This document shows, one piece after another, positions 25,365-33,347 of a stretch of DNA of 41,254 nt. A model generated the notes under the pieces. The model saw only the letters and a list, made by a program, of their open reading frames with translations. It had not been told where the DNA came from and did not search any database. Position 1 is the first letter of the stretch. Every line of letters begins with the position of its first letter. Origin of the DNA: Eubacterium sp. (GTDB taxonomy: Bacteria; Bacillota; Clostridia; Oscillospirales; Acutalibacteraceae); contig JAFLRZ010000017.1 of NCBI GenBank assembly GCA_022511225.1, positions 1 through 41,254 on the forward strand. The letters are read 5' to 3'. The position numbers and the translations under genes are program-made.

Positions 25365-25393
25365 ACCATGAGAATATTTAATAACCATAAGTA

Positions 25394-25421
25394 ATAATAA
25401 CACTTAATTTAAAAAAGTCAA
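25394..25421 (-). promoter_or_regulatory. Promoter for the rimP-HAD operon
   Basis: On the minus strand, TTGACT, a 16-base spacer and TATTAT. It begins only 3 bases downstream of the GH43 stop codon. Confidence 0.55.
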
Positions 25422-25424
25422 GGG

Positions 25425-26276
25425 TTATTTTAAAATTAGCGTATTTCCGTCATCCTTTAGTTCAATAAACGTTGGACGCTCGTCGAGTGTTTTGTTCGGC
25501 GTATGAAAAGTCAGAAGAAGCCTGCCGTCTGCTTCAAATATCATACCGTGTCCGCCGTCATCAGTAATAAGCGGAGGAAGATGCTCAAAGCTTCCCGTTA
25601 TTTCGCCGTTATCGGATTTTGCAACGCACTGTGAATACTTGTGATTTATAAAGGTTGACCATATCATCAGAAGCTCGCCGTTTTTTGTGCGGTACATAAA
25701 GGGTCCGTCTGTGATGTAGTGCTCCCCCTCAGGCTTTTTATCAATGAAGTACGGCGAAGAGCCGCTGAAAATATATTCAGCATTTCCAATGCTTTCGGTA
25801 AGCTCATCATTAAGCTTTACGTAGCACACAGTGCCGTCAATAATCTGTGTGTGCTCGTGGCAGAAAACGAGGTACGGCTCGCCGTTTTTATCAATGTAAA
25901 GCGTGCCGTCAAGACATTCCCATTCGCTCGGAGTAAGTGCCTTCTTTGAATGAAGTGTAAACGGTCCCGACGGATTGTCGGAAACGAGCGAGAACGTGCC
26001 TCTGAGTCCGTTTTCTCTCGTGAACGTTGCAAACATATAGAATTTTCCATTATATTTATGCACCTCGGGCGCCCAGTTTACATGTCTGTTAAGTTCGGCT
26101 TTTTCGGAATCAAAGCAAACCTCAGGCTCGCTCCAATCCTCAAGATTTGTTGACGTATAAACGTCGAAGCCTGCAACACCGCAGCCGAAATCCTTTGCCC
26201 TTGTGCCGTAAAGGTAATAGACTCCGTCCTCTTTTAATACAAACGGATCTCTGATATTGATTTCATTAAGCTTCAT
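25425..26276 (-). CDS. Glycoside hydrolase family 43 protein
   Basis: A 283-residue five-bladed beta-propeller with no signal peptide, so probably cytoplasmic. The base Asp10 (NIRDPFVL) and pKa-modulating Asp123 (CLDGTLYIDKNGEPYLVF) are present. At the position of the acid Glu of the canonical EGP motif the protein has Asp190 (HYITDGPFMYRT); some GH43 branches may have this, but catalysis should be checked. GH43 enzymes remove arabinose or xylose units from hemicellulose. It follows the PI-PLC gene by 12 bases. AAGGGA precedes the ATG. Confidence 0.88.
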   Translation of the reverse strand: MKLNEINIRDPFVLKEDGVYYLYGTRAKDFGCGVAGFDVYTSTNLEDWSEPEVCFDSEKAELNRHVNWAPEVHKYNGKFYMFATFTRENGLRGTFSLVSDNPSGPFTLHSKKALTPSEWECLDGTLYIDKNGEPYLVFCHEHTQIIDGTVCYVKLNDELTESIGNAEYIFSGSSPYFIDKKPEGEHYITDGPFMYRTKNGELLMIWSTFINHKYSQCVAKSDNGEITGSFEHLPPLITDDGGHGMIFEADGRLLLTFHTPNKTLDERPTFIELKDDGNTLILK

Positions 26277-26288
26277 AATAATATCCCT

Positions 26289-27167
26289 TTAAAAATTAGT
26301 TTTAACTACCTTTTCAACAAGCTCAGGTGTAGGAAAATCCATATAAATCAATCCGTAATAAATGCCCTTTTTCAGGTTATAATTCATAAATTGTGAATTG
26401 ATATAGCTTGCGTTATTATGAGGTCCCTTCAGTCCGCCTGCCGTTGAAATATAGTTTATCACGTACCCGCCGTTAAACGGTGTCATACTGTCAAGAAACG
26501 GCAGTACACATTCACTCCAGCGAGGCTCAGGCTTATATTTAAATCTATCCTGCACCAAAAAGGTCATCGGAGAATCCCCCGAGGTTTTGAGAATTAACGG
26601 CTCAGGCACTGCTTCGTCCTGTTCAACCCAGTGAGAAAAATCAATTCCCGTACCGAGAGGATACTGCTTACCGTCATCCTTTTTACATCGGCGGATAAGT
26701 ATTAATTTGCCTCTTACGTCTTTAAGAATGGGACTGCCCTCTCCGAGATACCAACGCTCTGAATCGGGCACGATATACGTATTGTAAAGATTATCGAAGC
26801 ATTTTTCCATTTCCTTATTGCTGTCATTTTTAAACTGAAAAACAATTGCCTCGCTCGGATTATCATCAAGAAAGGCATAGCACTGTTTGAGCACATCCTC
26901 CATATCCATCTGAGCCGAAAGATGATTAGGCGAATTAAAAGCCTTTGCCTTGCCGTGAAGCATTTTAAGCCTTTCGTCCTTGCTCTGAGTTCTTATATCA
27001 AGCCCTCTTATTCCTATATCAAGCTGTTCTCTTATGCTTTTATCCTGACATCTTGAAAGATACGGAAGCTGAACATACTGAGTAACACAATCGTGAGTTC
27101 CGACAAGATTGAGCGAAAGCACGTCACTGCTATCATCAATATCAGCCATAAAGCAACGTAAGTTCAT
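26289..27167 (-). CDS. Phosphatidylinositol-specific phospholipase C-like protein
   Basis: A PI-PLC X-domain protein of 292 residues with the start at ATG 27167 (GGTGA 5 bases upstream); the open frame extends further but crosses the promoter region. Catalytic features correspond to the Bacillus enzymes: His25-Asp26 in GTHDC, Asp57/Arg59 in GLDIRTQ and His71 in MLHGKAK, with matching spacing. Members cleave phosphatidylinositol or related lipids by general acid-base catalysis. No signal peptide is visible, which is unusual for a bacterial PI-PLC and suggests an intracellular role or a missed leader. Likely operon with GH43. Confidence 0.85.
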   Translation of the reverse strand: MNLRCFMADIDDSSDVLSLNLVGTHDCVTQYVQLPYLSRCQDKSIREQLDIGIRGLDIRTQSKDERLKMLHGKAKAFNSPNHLSAQMDMEDVLKQCYAFLDDNPSEAIVFQFKNDSNKEMEKCFDNLYNTYIVPDSERWYLGEGSPILKDVRGKLILIRRCKKDDGKQYPLGTGIDFSHWVEQDEAVPEPLILKTSGDSPMTFLVQDRFKYKPEPRWSECVLPFLDSMTPFNGGYVINYISTAGGLKGPHNNASYINSQFMNYNLKKGIYYGLIYMDFPTPELVEKVVKTNF

Positions 27168-27183
27168 TATCATCACCAAAATT

Positions 27184-27212
27184 ACTATATCATTTTTGTT
27201 CAATAATATCAA
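27184..27212 (-). promoter_or_regulatory. Promoter-like sequence for the PI-PLC-GH43 pair
   Basis: On the minus strand, TTGATA, 17 bases and TATAGT. It is directly back to back with the plus-strand promoter at 27213-27241. The initiation point would be very close to the start codon, so the position may be slightly off. Confidence 0.45.
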
Positions 27213-27241
27213 TTGAAAATAGCATAATTCTGCTTTATAAT
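27213..27241 (+). promoter_or_regulatory. Promoter for the unknown gene and PHP gene
   Basis: TTGAAA, 17 bases and a perfect TATAAT, 34 bases upstream of the ATG at 27276. Confidence 0.7.
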
Positions 27242-27275
27242 TATAATGATTATTTAGAATCCCGGAGAAAAGCAA

Positions 27276-27716
27276 ATGACACTTTTTAGTATAAAGGGCA
27301 AAATCACTGCTGCAAACGACAAGACAAATCTTGTTCACCGCTTTGACGTGCCCGAAAATATTAAGTCACTCACCATAAAATACAGCTATTCACCAAAAAC
27401 TCTCGAAAACAGAGAAAAGGCCGTAAGGCTTATTGAGGAATGCTTTAAGAAATCTGATGATGAAATTATCGGCAAAGCATCAGACTATCTGCCTGTTAAA
27501 AATCTTGTGACTGTTTCCGTTGACTGCAACGGCAGATACGTGGGTGCTGCTCACCGTCAGGCAAACGAGCAGGAGCATATAATCAGCCGTGAAAAATCAT
27601 CTGTCGGTTTTATAAAGACCGATATTGAGGCAGGAGAATGGGATATTGTTCTTAACGTTCATTACGCCTGCTGCGAAATTGATTATAATATTACTGTGGA
27701 AGGAGAGAGTTACTAA
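27276..27716 (+). CDS. Small protein of unknown family, partner of the PHP protein
   Basis: A 146-residue protein without signal peptide or membrane helix. Beta-strand-rich stretches alternate with short helices (for example NLVTVSVDCNGRYVGAAHR and WDIVLNVHYACCEIDYNITV), which suggests a compact beta-sandwich. I do not recognise a family. It overlaps the PHP gene by one base (TAATG) with GGAAGGAGAG upstream of that ATG, so the two are translated together. In some larger relatives of the PHP protein an N-terminal accessory domain occurs, so this could be the split-off equivalent; that is inference. Confidence 0.7.
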   Translation: MTLFSIKGKITAANDKTNLVHRFDVPENIKSLTIKYSYSPKTLENREKAVRLIEECFKKSDDEIIGKASDYLPVKNLVTVSVDCNGRYVGAAHRQANEQEHIISREKSSVGFIKTDIEAGEWDIVLNVHYACCEIDYNITVEGESY

Positions 27717-28666
27717 TGAGCTATCTTCCCTGTGAGCTTCACTGCCACACCGTTCATTCAGACGGTGATTTTGAGGTAAAGGAACTTTTAGAAGCTGCAC
27801 GCGATAATCACTTATCGCTGATTGCGCTTACCGACCACAATACAGTGTCAGGCTATGACGAGCTTGATGACAGTATTCTTCCGACTGTAAGGGGCATAGA
27901 GTGGACTACCTACTTCGGGCATATGCTCGTGCTCGGAGCAAAGGAGTTTGTTGACTGGCGTGATGCTAAGCCCGATAATATAGATGAAAAGATTAACGAG
28001 GTCAAGGCAAAGGGCGGTGTTGTAGGCATTGCTCATCCGTTCCAGATTGGCTCACCTGTCTGCACCGGCGGCAGATGGGAGTTCAGTATCAGGGATTGGC
28101 GTCAGGTCGATTATATGGAAATCTGGCACGAGGACATATCCCGTGTTAACAGCGAAAACGACAGAGCACCTCAGTTATGGACCCGGCTTCTTGACAAGGG
28201 CTACAGAATAGCCGCAACGTACGGCAGAGATTGGCACAGACCACAGAGAGGCGGTCATTACGGCTGTACCTACGTTGATATTGAAGGCGAGGTTAATCAG
28301 CAAAATGCACTAAGAGCAATCAGAATGGGAAAAACTGTTGTTTCAACAGGTGCAAAATTCTTTTTCAGGCTTCACAGGCATGGCAATACCTTTGACATCG
28401 GCTCAACAGTAAAAAGAGGAAGCTACACCTTCAGCTTCTTTACTGACCTTCATTCAAGAGAGAAAGACGCAGGCGAAGAATCTGTTAAATACAAAACTAT
28501 CAAAATCATTTCAAACGGCGATAAGACTGTGCTTGAAACGAGGTGCGATGAGCGGCACGCAAGGCTAAAATTAGAGCAGGACAAATGGTACCGTGCAGAG
28601 CTTTGGGGCACAGTTGACGGCAAAAAGCTGCCACTTGCAATTACGTCACCTATTTACTGTGAATAA
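27716..28666 (+). CDS. PHP domain (CehA/McbA-like) metallohydrolase
   Basis: A 316-residue metal-dependent hydrolase of the PHP superfamily. Metal-binding motifs are ELHCHTVHSDGDF (His9, His11, Asp16), LTDHN (Asp40, His41), GIAHPFQ and GRDWHRP. PHP proteins are phosphoesterases or amidohydrolases; CehA/McbA relatives act on phosphoesters or carbamates in some bacteria. No signal peptide. Co-translated with the preceding unknown protein. Substrate unknown; the pairing with a PI-PLC-like gene across the divergent promoter hints at phospholipid or inositol phosphate metabolism, which is speculative. Confidence 0.88.
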   Translation: MSYLPCELHCHTVHSDGDFEVKELLEAARDNHLSLIALTDHNTVSGYDELDDSILPTVRGIEWTTYFGHMLVLGAKEFVDWRDAKPDNIDEKINEVKAKGGVVGIAHPFQIGSPVCTGGRWEFSIRDWRQVDYMEIWHEDISRVNSENDRAPQLWTRLLDKGYRIAATYGRDWHRPQRGGHYGCTYVDIEGEVNQQNALRAIRMGKTVVSTGAKFFFRLHRHGNTFDIGSTVKRGSYTFSFFTDLHSREKDAGEESVKYKTIKIISNGDKTVLETRCDERHARLKLEQDKWYRAELWGTVDGKKLPLAITSPIYCE

Positions 28667-28691
28667 ACAGTATCACGAATCAGTATAAAAC

Positions 28692-28725
28692 TTAACGTAA
28701 ATTTAACATAAACCATATTTTAACT
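28692..28725 (+). promoter_or_regulatory. Candidate PhoP box upstream of the phosphate module
   Basis: TTAACG (28692) and TTAACA (28703) are exactly 11 bases apart, and a third TTAACT lies at 28720. The 11-base spacing and TTAACA-like core match the described PhoP-box pattern of Firmicutes. A possible -10 element (TATTAT, 28740-28745) follows; the repeat sits at the -35 region. Confidence 0.55.
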
Positions 28726-28789
28726 TAATCGTATCTGCTTATTATTAGAAAAAAATAACAGAATTAATTGATAGAACAAGGGGATTAAT

Positions 28790-30550
28790 ATGACTATATT
28801 CGACGTTTTGACCCTTATAGGCGGACTTGCACTGTTCCTTTTTGGTATGAACATAATGGGCTCAGGTCTTGAAAAGCTCAGCGGAGGTAAGCTTGAGGGA
28901 GTTCTTGAAAGAATGACTAACAGCAGAATAAAGGGACTGTTCCTCGGCTTAGGTGTAACGGCAATTATTCAATCGTCAGGCGCAGTAAACGTTATGGCGG
29001 TAGGCTTTGTAAACAGCGGCATTATGCAGCTAAAGCAGGTTATCGGCATAATTATGGGCGCAAATATCGGCACAACCGTTACGGCATGGATTTTGTCGCT
29101 GACAGGCATTGAAGGCTCGGGTGTTTTTCTCCAGCTTCTAAAGCCGTCATCATTTGCGCCGGTGCTTGCCTTAATCGGTGTGCTTATTATCAAATTTGCA
29201 AACGGCGACAAGAAAAAGAATCTTGCAAACATTATTTTAGGCTTTGCAGTTCTTTTAATCGGTATGAGCACCATGAGCAGCTCCGTGTCAGGACTCAAAG
29301 ACGTTCCTGAATTTACAAGCCTTTTGCTTAAATTTTCTAATCCTATACTCGGACTTATTGCAGGTATTCTGCTCACGGCAGTTTTACAAAGCTCATCTGC
29401 GTCTGTTGGAATTCTGCAGGCAATGACCGCAACAGGTGCCGTATCCGTTTCGGTTGCATTCCCTATAATTCTCGGTATGAATATCGGTGCCTGCACACCG
29501 GTACTTATTTCTGCAATCGGCGCAAGTAAAAATGCAAAGCGTACAGCATTTACTGCACTTGCATTAGCATCAAGCGGCGTTGCCGTTGCACTCGCTGCAT
29601 TTTACGGTGCAAACACACTTTTCGGCTTGCCGTTTTTAGATGAGCAAGTCAATGCAACGAGTGTTGCTATAATTCATTCCGTGTTTAATATTTTCTCAGC
29701 CTCCGTACTGTTCCCGTTCGGTGGTGTGTATGAAAAGCTGATGTACAAGATCATTCCCGACGAGGAGGGTCAGGAGCAATCAGCATCAAGCAGTCCTCTT
29801 GTTGAGGAGCGTTTCCTTCTTTCTCCGGCATACGCTATTGATAAAGTCAAAGACCGCTGTGACGAAATGGCTCTGCTTGCAAAGAAAAACGTTAATCTTT
29901 GCCTTGAATTTATCAGGGCTTACAGCCATACCAAAGACGAAAAAATCAAAGCAAATGAAAAAAGACTTGATAAATACGAGGACGAGCTTGAAACGTACAT
30001 CATCAAAATAGGCTCATTTGATCTTTCGTTTGAAGAATCCTTACGGCTCGGCAAGCTCTCCCACGCAATCGGAAACTTTGAGCGTATCGGTGACTACGGT
30101 GCAAACATACTCAAAACAAAGAGAGCAATGCACAAGAAAAAAATTCACTTTACCGACGAGGCAAACAGAGAGCTCGACATAATGAGTAAAGCCGTCAAGG
30201 AAATTACAGAAAACGCAATTAGTGCATTCATTGACGATGATGTTGAGCTTGCACAGACGATTGAACCGCTCGAGCAGGTTATAAACAATCTTAAGGCAGA
30301 GCTTCGTGCTCTTCACTCAAAGCGTATGGATGACGGAGAATGCTCGGTAGAAACAGGTATCCTCTTCTTTGACATTATCAATTCATTTGAAAGAATTGCC
30401 GATCACTGTTCAAATCTTGCAGTCTGCATTATCGAGCTTTCTCAGGGCACTTACCAGACGCACAGTTATCTTAAACAGGTTAAAAAGTCGGACAATAAGA
30501 GCTTTATGAAAAACTTTGAAATGTACCTTAATAAGTATTCATTAAAATAA
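28790..30550 (+). CDS. Na+/phosphate cotransporter with PhoU domain
   Basis: A 586-residue NptA/YjbB-type transporter. The membrane part (about residues 1-325) contains the repeated phosphate-binding motif, IIQSSGAVNVM near residue 62 and VLQSSSASVG near residue 204. A linker then leads to a helical PhoU-like domain (about 350-560), normally a regulator of phosphate uptake and Pho signalling. It is a symporter that takes phosphate up or exports it. A GGGG motif precedes the ATG. It is the first gene of a module with a PhoB-like regulator and PhoR-like kinase. The upstream direct repeat suggests phosphate-dependent control. Confidence 0.93.
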   Translation: MTIFDVLTLIGGLALFLFGMNIMGSGLEKLSGGKLEGVLERMTNSRIKGLFLGLGVTAIIQSSGAVNVMAVGFVNSGIMQLKQVIGIIMGANIGTTVTAWILSLTGIEGSGVFLQLLKPSSFAPVLALIGVLIIKFANGDKKKNLANIILGFAVLLIGMSTMSSSVSGLKDVPEFTSLLLKFSNPILGLIAGILLTAVLQSSSASVGILQAMTATGAVSVSVAFPIILGMNIGACTPVLISAIGASKNAKRTAFTALALASSGVAVALAAFYGANTLFGLPFLDEQVNATSVAIIHSVFNIFSASVLFPFGGVYEKLMYKIIPDEEGQEQSASSSPLVEERFLLSPAYAIDKVKDRCDEMALLAKKNVNLCLEFIRAYSHTKDEKIKANEKRLDKYEDELETYIIKIGSFDLSFEESLRLGKLSHAIGNFERIGDYGANILKTKRAMHKKKIHFTDEANRELDIMSKAVKEITENAISAFIDDDVELAQTIEPLEQVINNLKAELRALHSKRMDDGECSVETGILFFDIINSFERIADHCSNLAVCIIELSQGTYQTHSYLKQVKKSDNKSFMKNFEMYLNKYSLK

Positions 30551-30582
30551 GTTGGCGGCAGCCGAAATAATAGAGGTTAATT

Positions 30583-31263
30583 ATGGACAGCAAACAGCTT
30601 GTATACATTGTTGAGGATGACGTTTCAATCCGTGAGCTCGAAATTTATGCACTGAAAAATGCAAATTTCGCCGCCCGCGGTCTTTCTGACGGAAAAGAGC
30701 TTCAGAATGCTTTAGAGGAAAAAATCCCCGATATTATACTTCTTGACATTATGCTTCCGGATGACGACGGACTTTCGCTTCTCACCAACATAAGAGCTTC
30801 TGCGACGTATTCAGACATCCCCGTTATAATGGTTACGGCAAAAACGAGCGAGATTGATGCCGTAAAGGGACTTGATATGGGCGCAGACGACTACATCACA
30901 AAACCGTTCGGAGTTATGGAGCTTGTATCAAGAGTAAAGGCTATACTAAGAAGAATGCAAAAGCCTGTCAAGGAGATTCTTACGCACGATAACATTCAGC
31001 TTGACGAGGGACGTCACACCGTTACAGTTGACTCCTCTGAAATTGAGCTTACTTATAAAGAATATGAGATACTTAAATCTCTTCTCAGAAACAAAGGTAT
31101 TGTTATGACGCGCGACAGGCTTATGGAAATCGTGTGGGGTTATGACTTTGAGCAGGGTAACAGAACCGTTGACGTGCATATTCAGTCCCTTCGAAAAAAG
31201 CTCGGTACCGCAGGCGAGCATATTAAAACGATAAGAAACGTAGGATACAAGGTCGGTGATTAG
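30583..31263 (+). CDS. PhoB/OmpR-type response regulator
   Basis: A 226-residue regulator. The receiver domain (about 1-120) has the acidic pair Asp12/Asp13, the phospho-acceptor Asp55 (ILLDIMLPD), Thr84 and Lys106 (DYITKPF). The C-terminal winged helix (about 130-226) has the TYKEYEILKSL and VDVHIQSLRKKLG patterns of PhoB-type DNA binding. GAGGT precedes the ATG. Adjacent genes suggest it is activated by phosphate limitation; the candidate PhoP box at 28692-28725 would be its target. Confidence 0.95.
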   Translation: MDSKQLVYIVEDDVSIRELEIYALKNANFAARGLSDGKELQNALEEKIPDIILLDIMLPDDDGLSLLTNIRASATYSDIPVIMVTAKTSEIDAVKGLDMGADDYITKPFGVMELVSRVKAILRRMQKPVKEILTHDNIQLDEGRHTVTVDSSEIELTYKEYEILKSLLRNKGIVMTRDRLMEIVWGYDFEQGNRTVDVHIQSLRKKLGTAGEHIKTIRNVGYKVGD

Positions 31264-31265
31264 CT

Positions 31266-32291
31266 ATAGGTAAAAAATCCTTATCAAAAAAGGCACTGTA
31301 TAAAATAATCGCTTCCTCCGTTTCGGTTATTGCCGTAACCTCGGCTCTTATGATTTTTATTTTTTGTGCATACTGCAAAGACGTAAAGAGCCCTGCTGAC
31401 GTTTTATCCGACAATGCAATTTATATACTGTTTGCCATTTTGATTGAAATAATTATTTCTGTGCTGATAAGTATCAGAATATCAAAAAGTATTATTAAGC
31501 CTGTTGAGGAGCTTGCTTCAAAGCTTGATAAGACAGACGATATAGAAACGTACAGCGAGCTTGAGCCGTTTGTCACCGCACTCGAGGAGCAGAAAAAAAA
31601 GCACAGCGAGCTTGATCGGCAGAAAAAGCAGTTTACGGCAAACGTGTCGCACGAGCTGAAAACTCCGCTTACTTCAATTGCAGGCTATGCAGAGCTTATT
31701 GAAAGCGGAATTGCAAAGCAGGAGGACATCAGACCCTTTGCCTCAACTATAAGGAAGCAGGCGCTCAGGCTTGTTACTCTTTCGGAGGATATTATTAAGC
31801 TTTCACAGCTTGACGAGGGCGAGTCGGTCAACGTTCCGTTTTCTTCCACGGATATTTACGAAATAGCAAAAAGGTGTGTCGACGCTCTTTCTATCAATGC
31901 AAGACTTAAAAACGTAACGATAGAGCTTAAAGGCGAAAACTCGTTCATCAAGGCTAACCCTCCGCTTGTTGAGGAGATGATATATAACCTTTGCGACAAT
32001 GCAATACGGTATAACACCGACGGCGGAAGTGTCACCGTAGAAATCGAGCAAAATGACGGACAAACTCTTGTTACAGTGAGCGATACAGGTATAGGAATCG
32101 ACAGCAAATATCACGAAAAAATATTTGAACGCTTTTTCAGAGTTGATAAATCAAGAAGCAAGGAAACGGGCGGTACAGGGCTTGGACTTGCCATCGTAAA
32201 GCACATCGTTCAGCTTCATAATGCCGAAATGAGCGTTGAAAGTTCAGCAGGAAAAGGCACTTCAATTTCAATAAAGTTTAAAAATTCGTAA
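31266..32291 (+). CDS. PhoR-type sensor histidine kinase with apparent AUA start
   Basis: The standard reading (ATG at 31350) has no ribosome-binding site and cuts the first membrane helix in half. The frame is open upstream to 31260 and encodes a lysine-rich start, then a full hydrophobic helix (residues about 11-36). The best initiation point is ATA at 31266, 6 bases after GGTGA that lies in the response-regulator 3' end. The resulting 341-residue protein has two membrane helices (11-36 and 49-70) with only about 12 residues outside, a HAMP-like linker, His129 (SHELKTPL), and ATP-binding motifs (NLCDNAIRYN, DTGIGI, GGTGLGLAIV). Because the outside loop is so short, the signal probably comes from the transporter or its PhoU domain, as in E. 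coli PhoR. Confidence 0.85.
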   Translation: MGKKSLSKKALYKIIASSVSVIAVTSALMIFIFCAYCKDVKSPADVLSDNAIYILFAILIEIIISVLISIRISKSIIKPVEELASKLDKTDDIETYSELEPFVTALEEQKKKHSELDRQKKQFTANVSHELKTPLTSIAGYAELIESGIAKQEDIRPFASTIRKQALRLVTLSEDIIKLSQLDEGESVNVPFSSTDIYEIAKRCVDALSINARLKNVTIELKGENSFIKANPPLVEEMIYNLCDNAIRYNTDGGSVTVEIEQNDGQTLVTVSDTGIGIDSKYHEKIFERFFRVDKSRSKETGGTGLGLAIVKHIVQLHNAEMSVESSAGKGTSISIKFKNS

Positions 32292-32297
32292 AAACTA

Positions 32298-32326
32298 TTG
32301 AAAAATTATTTACTTTGGTATATTAT
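32298..32326 (+). promoter_or_regulatory. Promoter for the exported protein of unknown family
   Basis: TTGAAA, 17 bases and TATTAT immediately after the kinase stop codon, 35 bases upstream of the next ATG. Confidence 0.7.
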
Positions 32327-32360
32327 ATAGAAGTAATATTGACTAAAAAGGGGAATTTAT

Positions 32361-33284
32361 ATGAAAAGAAAGTCAGCTCTCGGCAAGTTCAACATATTTC
32401 TTTCTGTTGTTCTTGTGATTTGCATTATTGCTACTGCATACGCAATTTCAGCTTATCCTAAGATAGTTGAGATTGAGGACGCCTCAACCGCAGACGCCGG
32501 TGACGTAAGCACACTCGAAGCAAGCTTCACTGCGGGTACATACGGCGGTAAGGAATTTGCTACAATTGATGATGTAGTTAAGTACTACGTTGAGTGCTAT
32601 AACTACACCAAAACTCTCACTGCTTCTTATAAGGAAGAAGGTGAAGCTAAGACATACTATAAGCTTCTCGGTGACGAGTATCTTAACGTTGAGAACGTAC
32701 TCGTTGAAGGCAAGTCAAACTCACTCATCGACGGTCTTGTTCCTACAATCGTAGGCGGTATTTTCAAGGGCAGTGTAAAGGGCTTATCTCCTTCAGATAA
32801 CAGAGATCCTCTCTATGATACAAGAAATGACGGAGCTCTCGACCTCAGGACTTCTGCACTTACAACTGAAGATGTTCTTGATGCAAACGTTGTTGAAAAC
32901 AGCGACGGCACTATCAGCATTACAATTCAGCCTAAGGCTGTTGTTCTTTCAATGCCGGGTGAGGACGCACAGGGTCGTTTCTTCAACGTACTCGGTGATA
33001 TTTCTTCAACTGTAAATTCAATTGACGTGCTTTCATTCTCAGAGGGTACTATTGATGAAAACTTTGTAGTAGACTACAAGGGCGGTACAGGTACTGTTAA
33101 GATTGATACTAAAACAGGCGAAATCGTAGAGGCTGATTTCAAAATGCTTGTTCACATTGACGTTAAGCACGCTAACGTTGCTGTTCTTAAGAATAAGAAG
33201 GCTTCGCTTGACATCGTTTACACAAACCACTTCCCTGCATCAGACGATTATCTTATGAAGTCAAGAACCATTACAAGAGGCTAA
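32361..33284 (+). CDS. Single-pass exported protein of unknown family
   Basis: A 307-residue protein with a basic N-terminus and one hydrophobic helix (about 11-30) ending in alanines (TAYAIS), so either a signal peptide or a membrane anchor. The remaining sequence is a soluble, slightly acidic, beta-rich domain with TIDDVVKYYVECYNYTK and a C-terminal KMLVHIDVKHANV stretch. I recognise no family. It has its own promoter and AAGGGGAA ribosome-binding site; codon use is highly biased to frequent codons, which suggests strong expression. Location next to a Pho module could mean a surface phosphate-related role, but that is not shown. Confidence 0.8.
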   Translation: MKRKSALGKFNIFLSVVLVICIIATAYAISAYPKIVEIEDASTADAGDVSTLEASFTAGTYGGKEFATIDDVVKYYVECYNYTKTLTASYKEEGEAKTYYKLLGDEYLNVENVLVEGKSNSLIDGLVPTIVGGIFKGSVKGLSPSDNRDPLYDTRNDGALDLRTSALTTEDVLDANVVENSDGTISITIQPKAVVLSMPGEDAQGRFFNVLGDISSTVNSIDVLSFSEGTIDENFVVDYKGGTGTVKIDTKTGEIVEADFKMLVHIDVKHANVAVLKNKKASLDIVYTNHFPASDDYLMKSRTITRG

Positions 33285-33308
33285 TCAAAACTATATAAGC
33301 ATAAAGTA

Positions 33309-33340
33309 AAGGCAACTCCTTTCGGAGTTGCCTTGTTTTC
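33309..33340 (+). terminator. Rho-independent terminator after the exported protein
   Basis: AAGGCAACTCC TTTC GGAGTTGCCTT followed by TGTTTTC. Confidence 0.85.
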
Positions 33341-33347
33341 TATTTAA

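Noticed and set aside
26289-27338. Longer PI-PLC frame starting at 27338
   Set aside because: The added residues run through the divergent promoters and overlap the start of the plus-strand gene; they are not PI-PLC-like and not a signal peptide.
31350-32291. Kinase as a naturally truncated or frame-shifted gene
   Set aside because: All kinase motifs are intact and the upstream frame supplies the missing helix, so a non-standard start explains it better.
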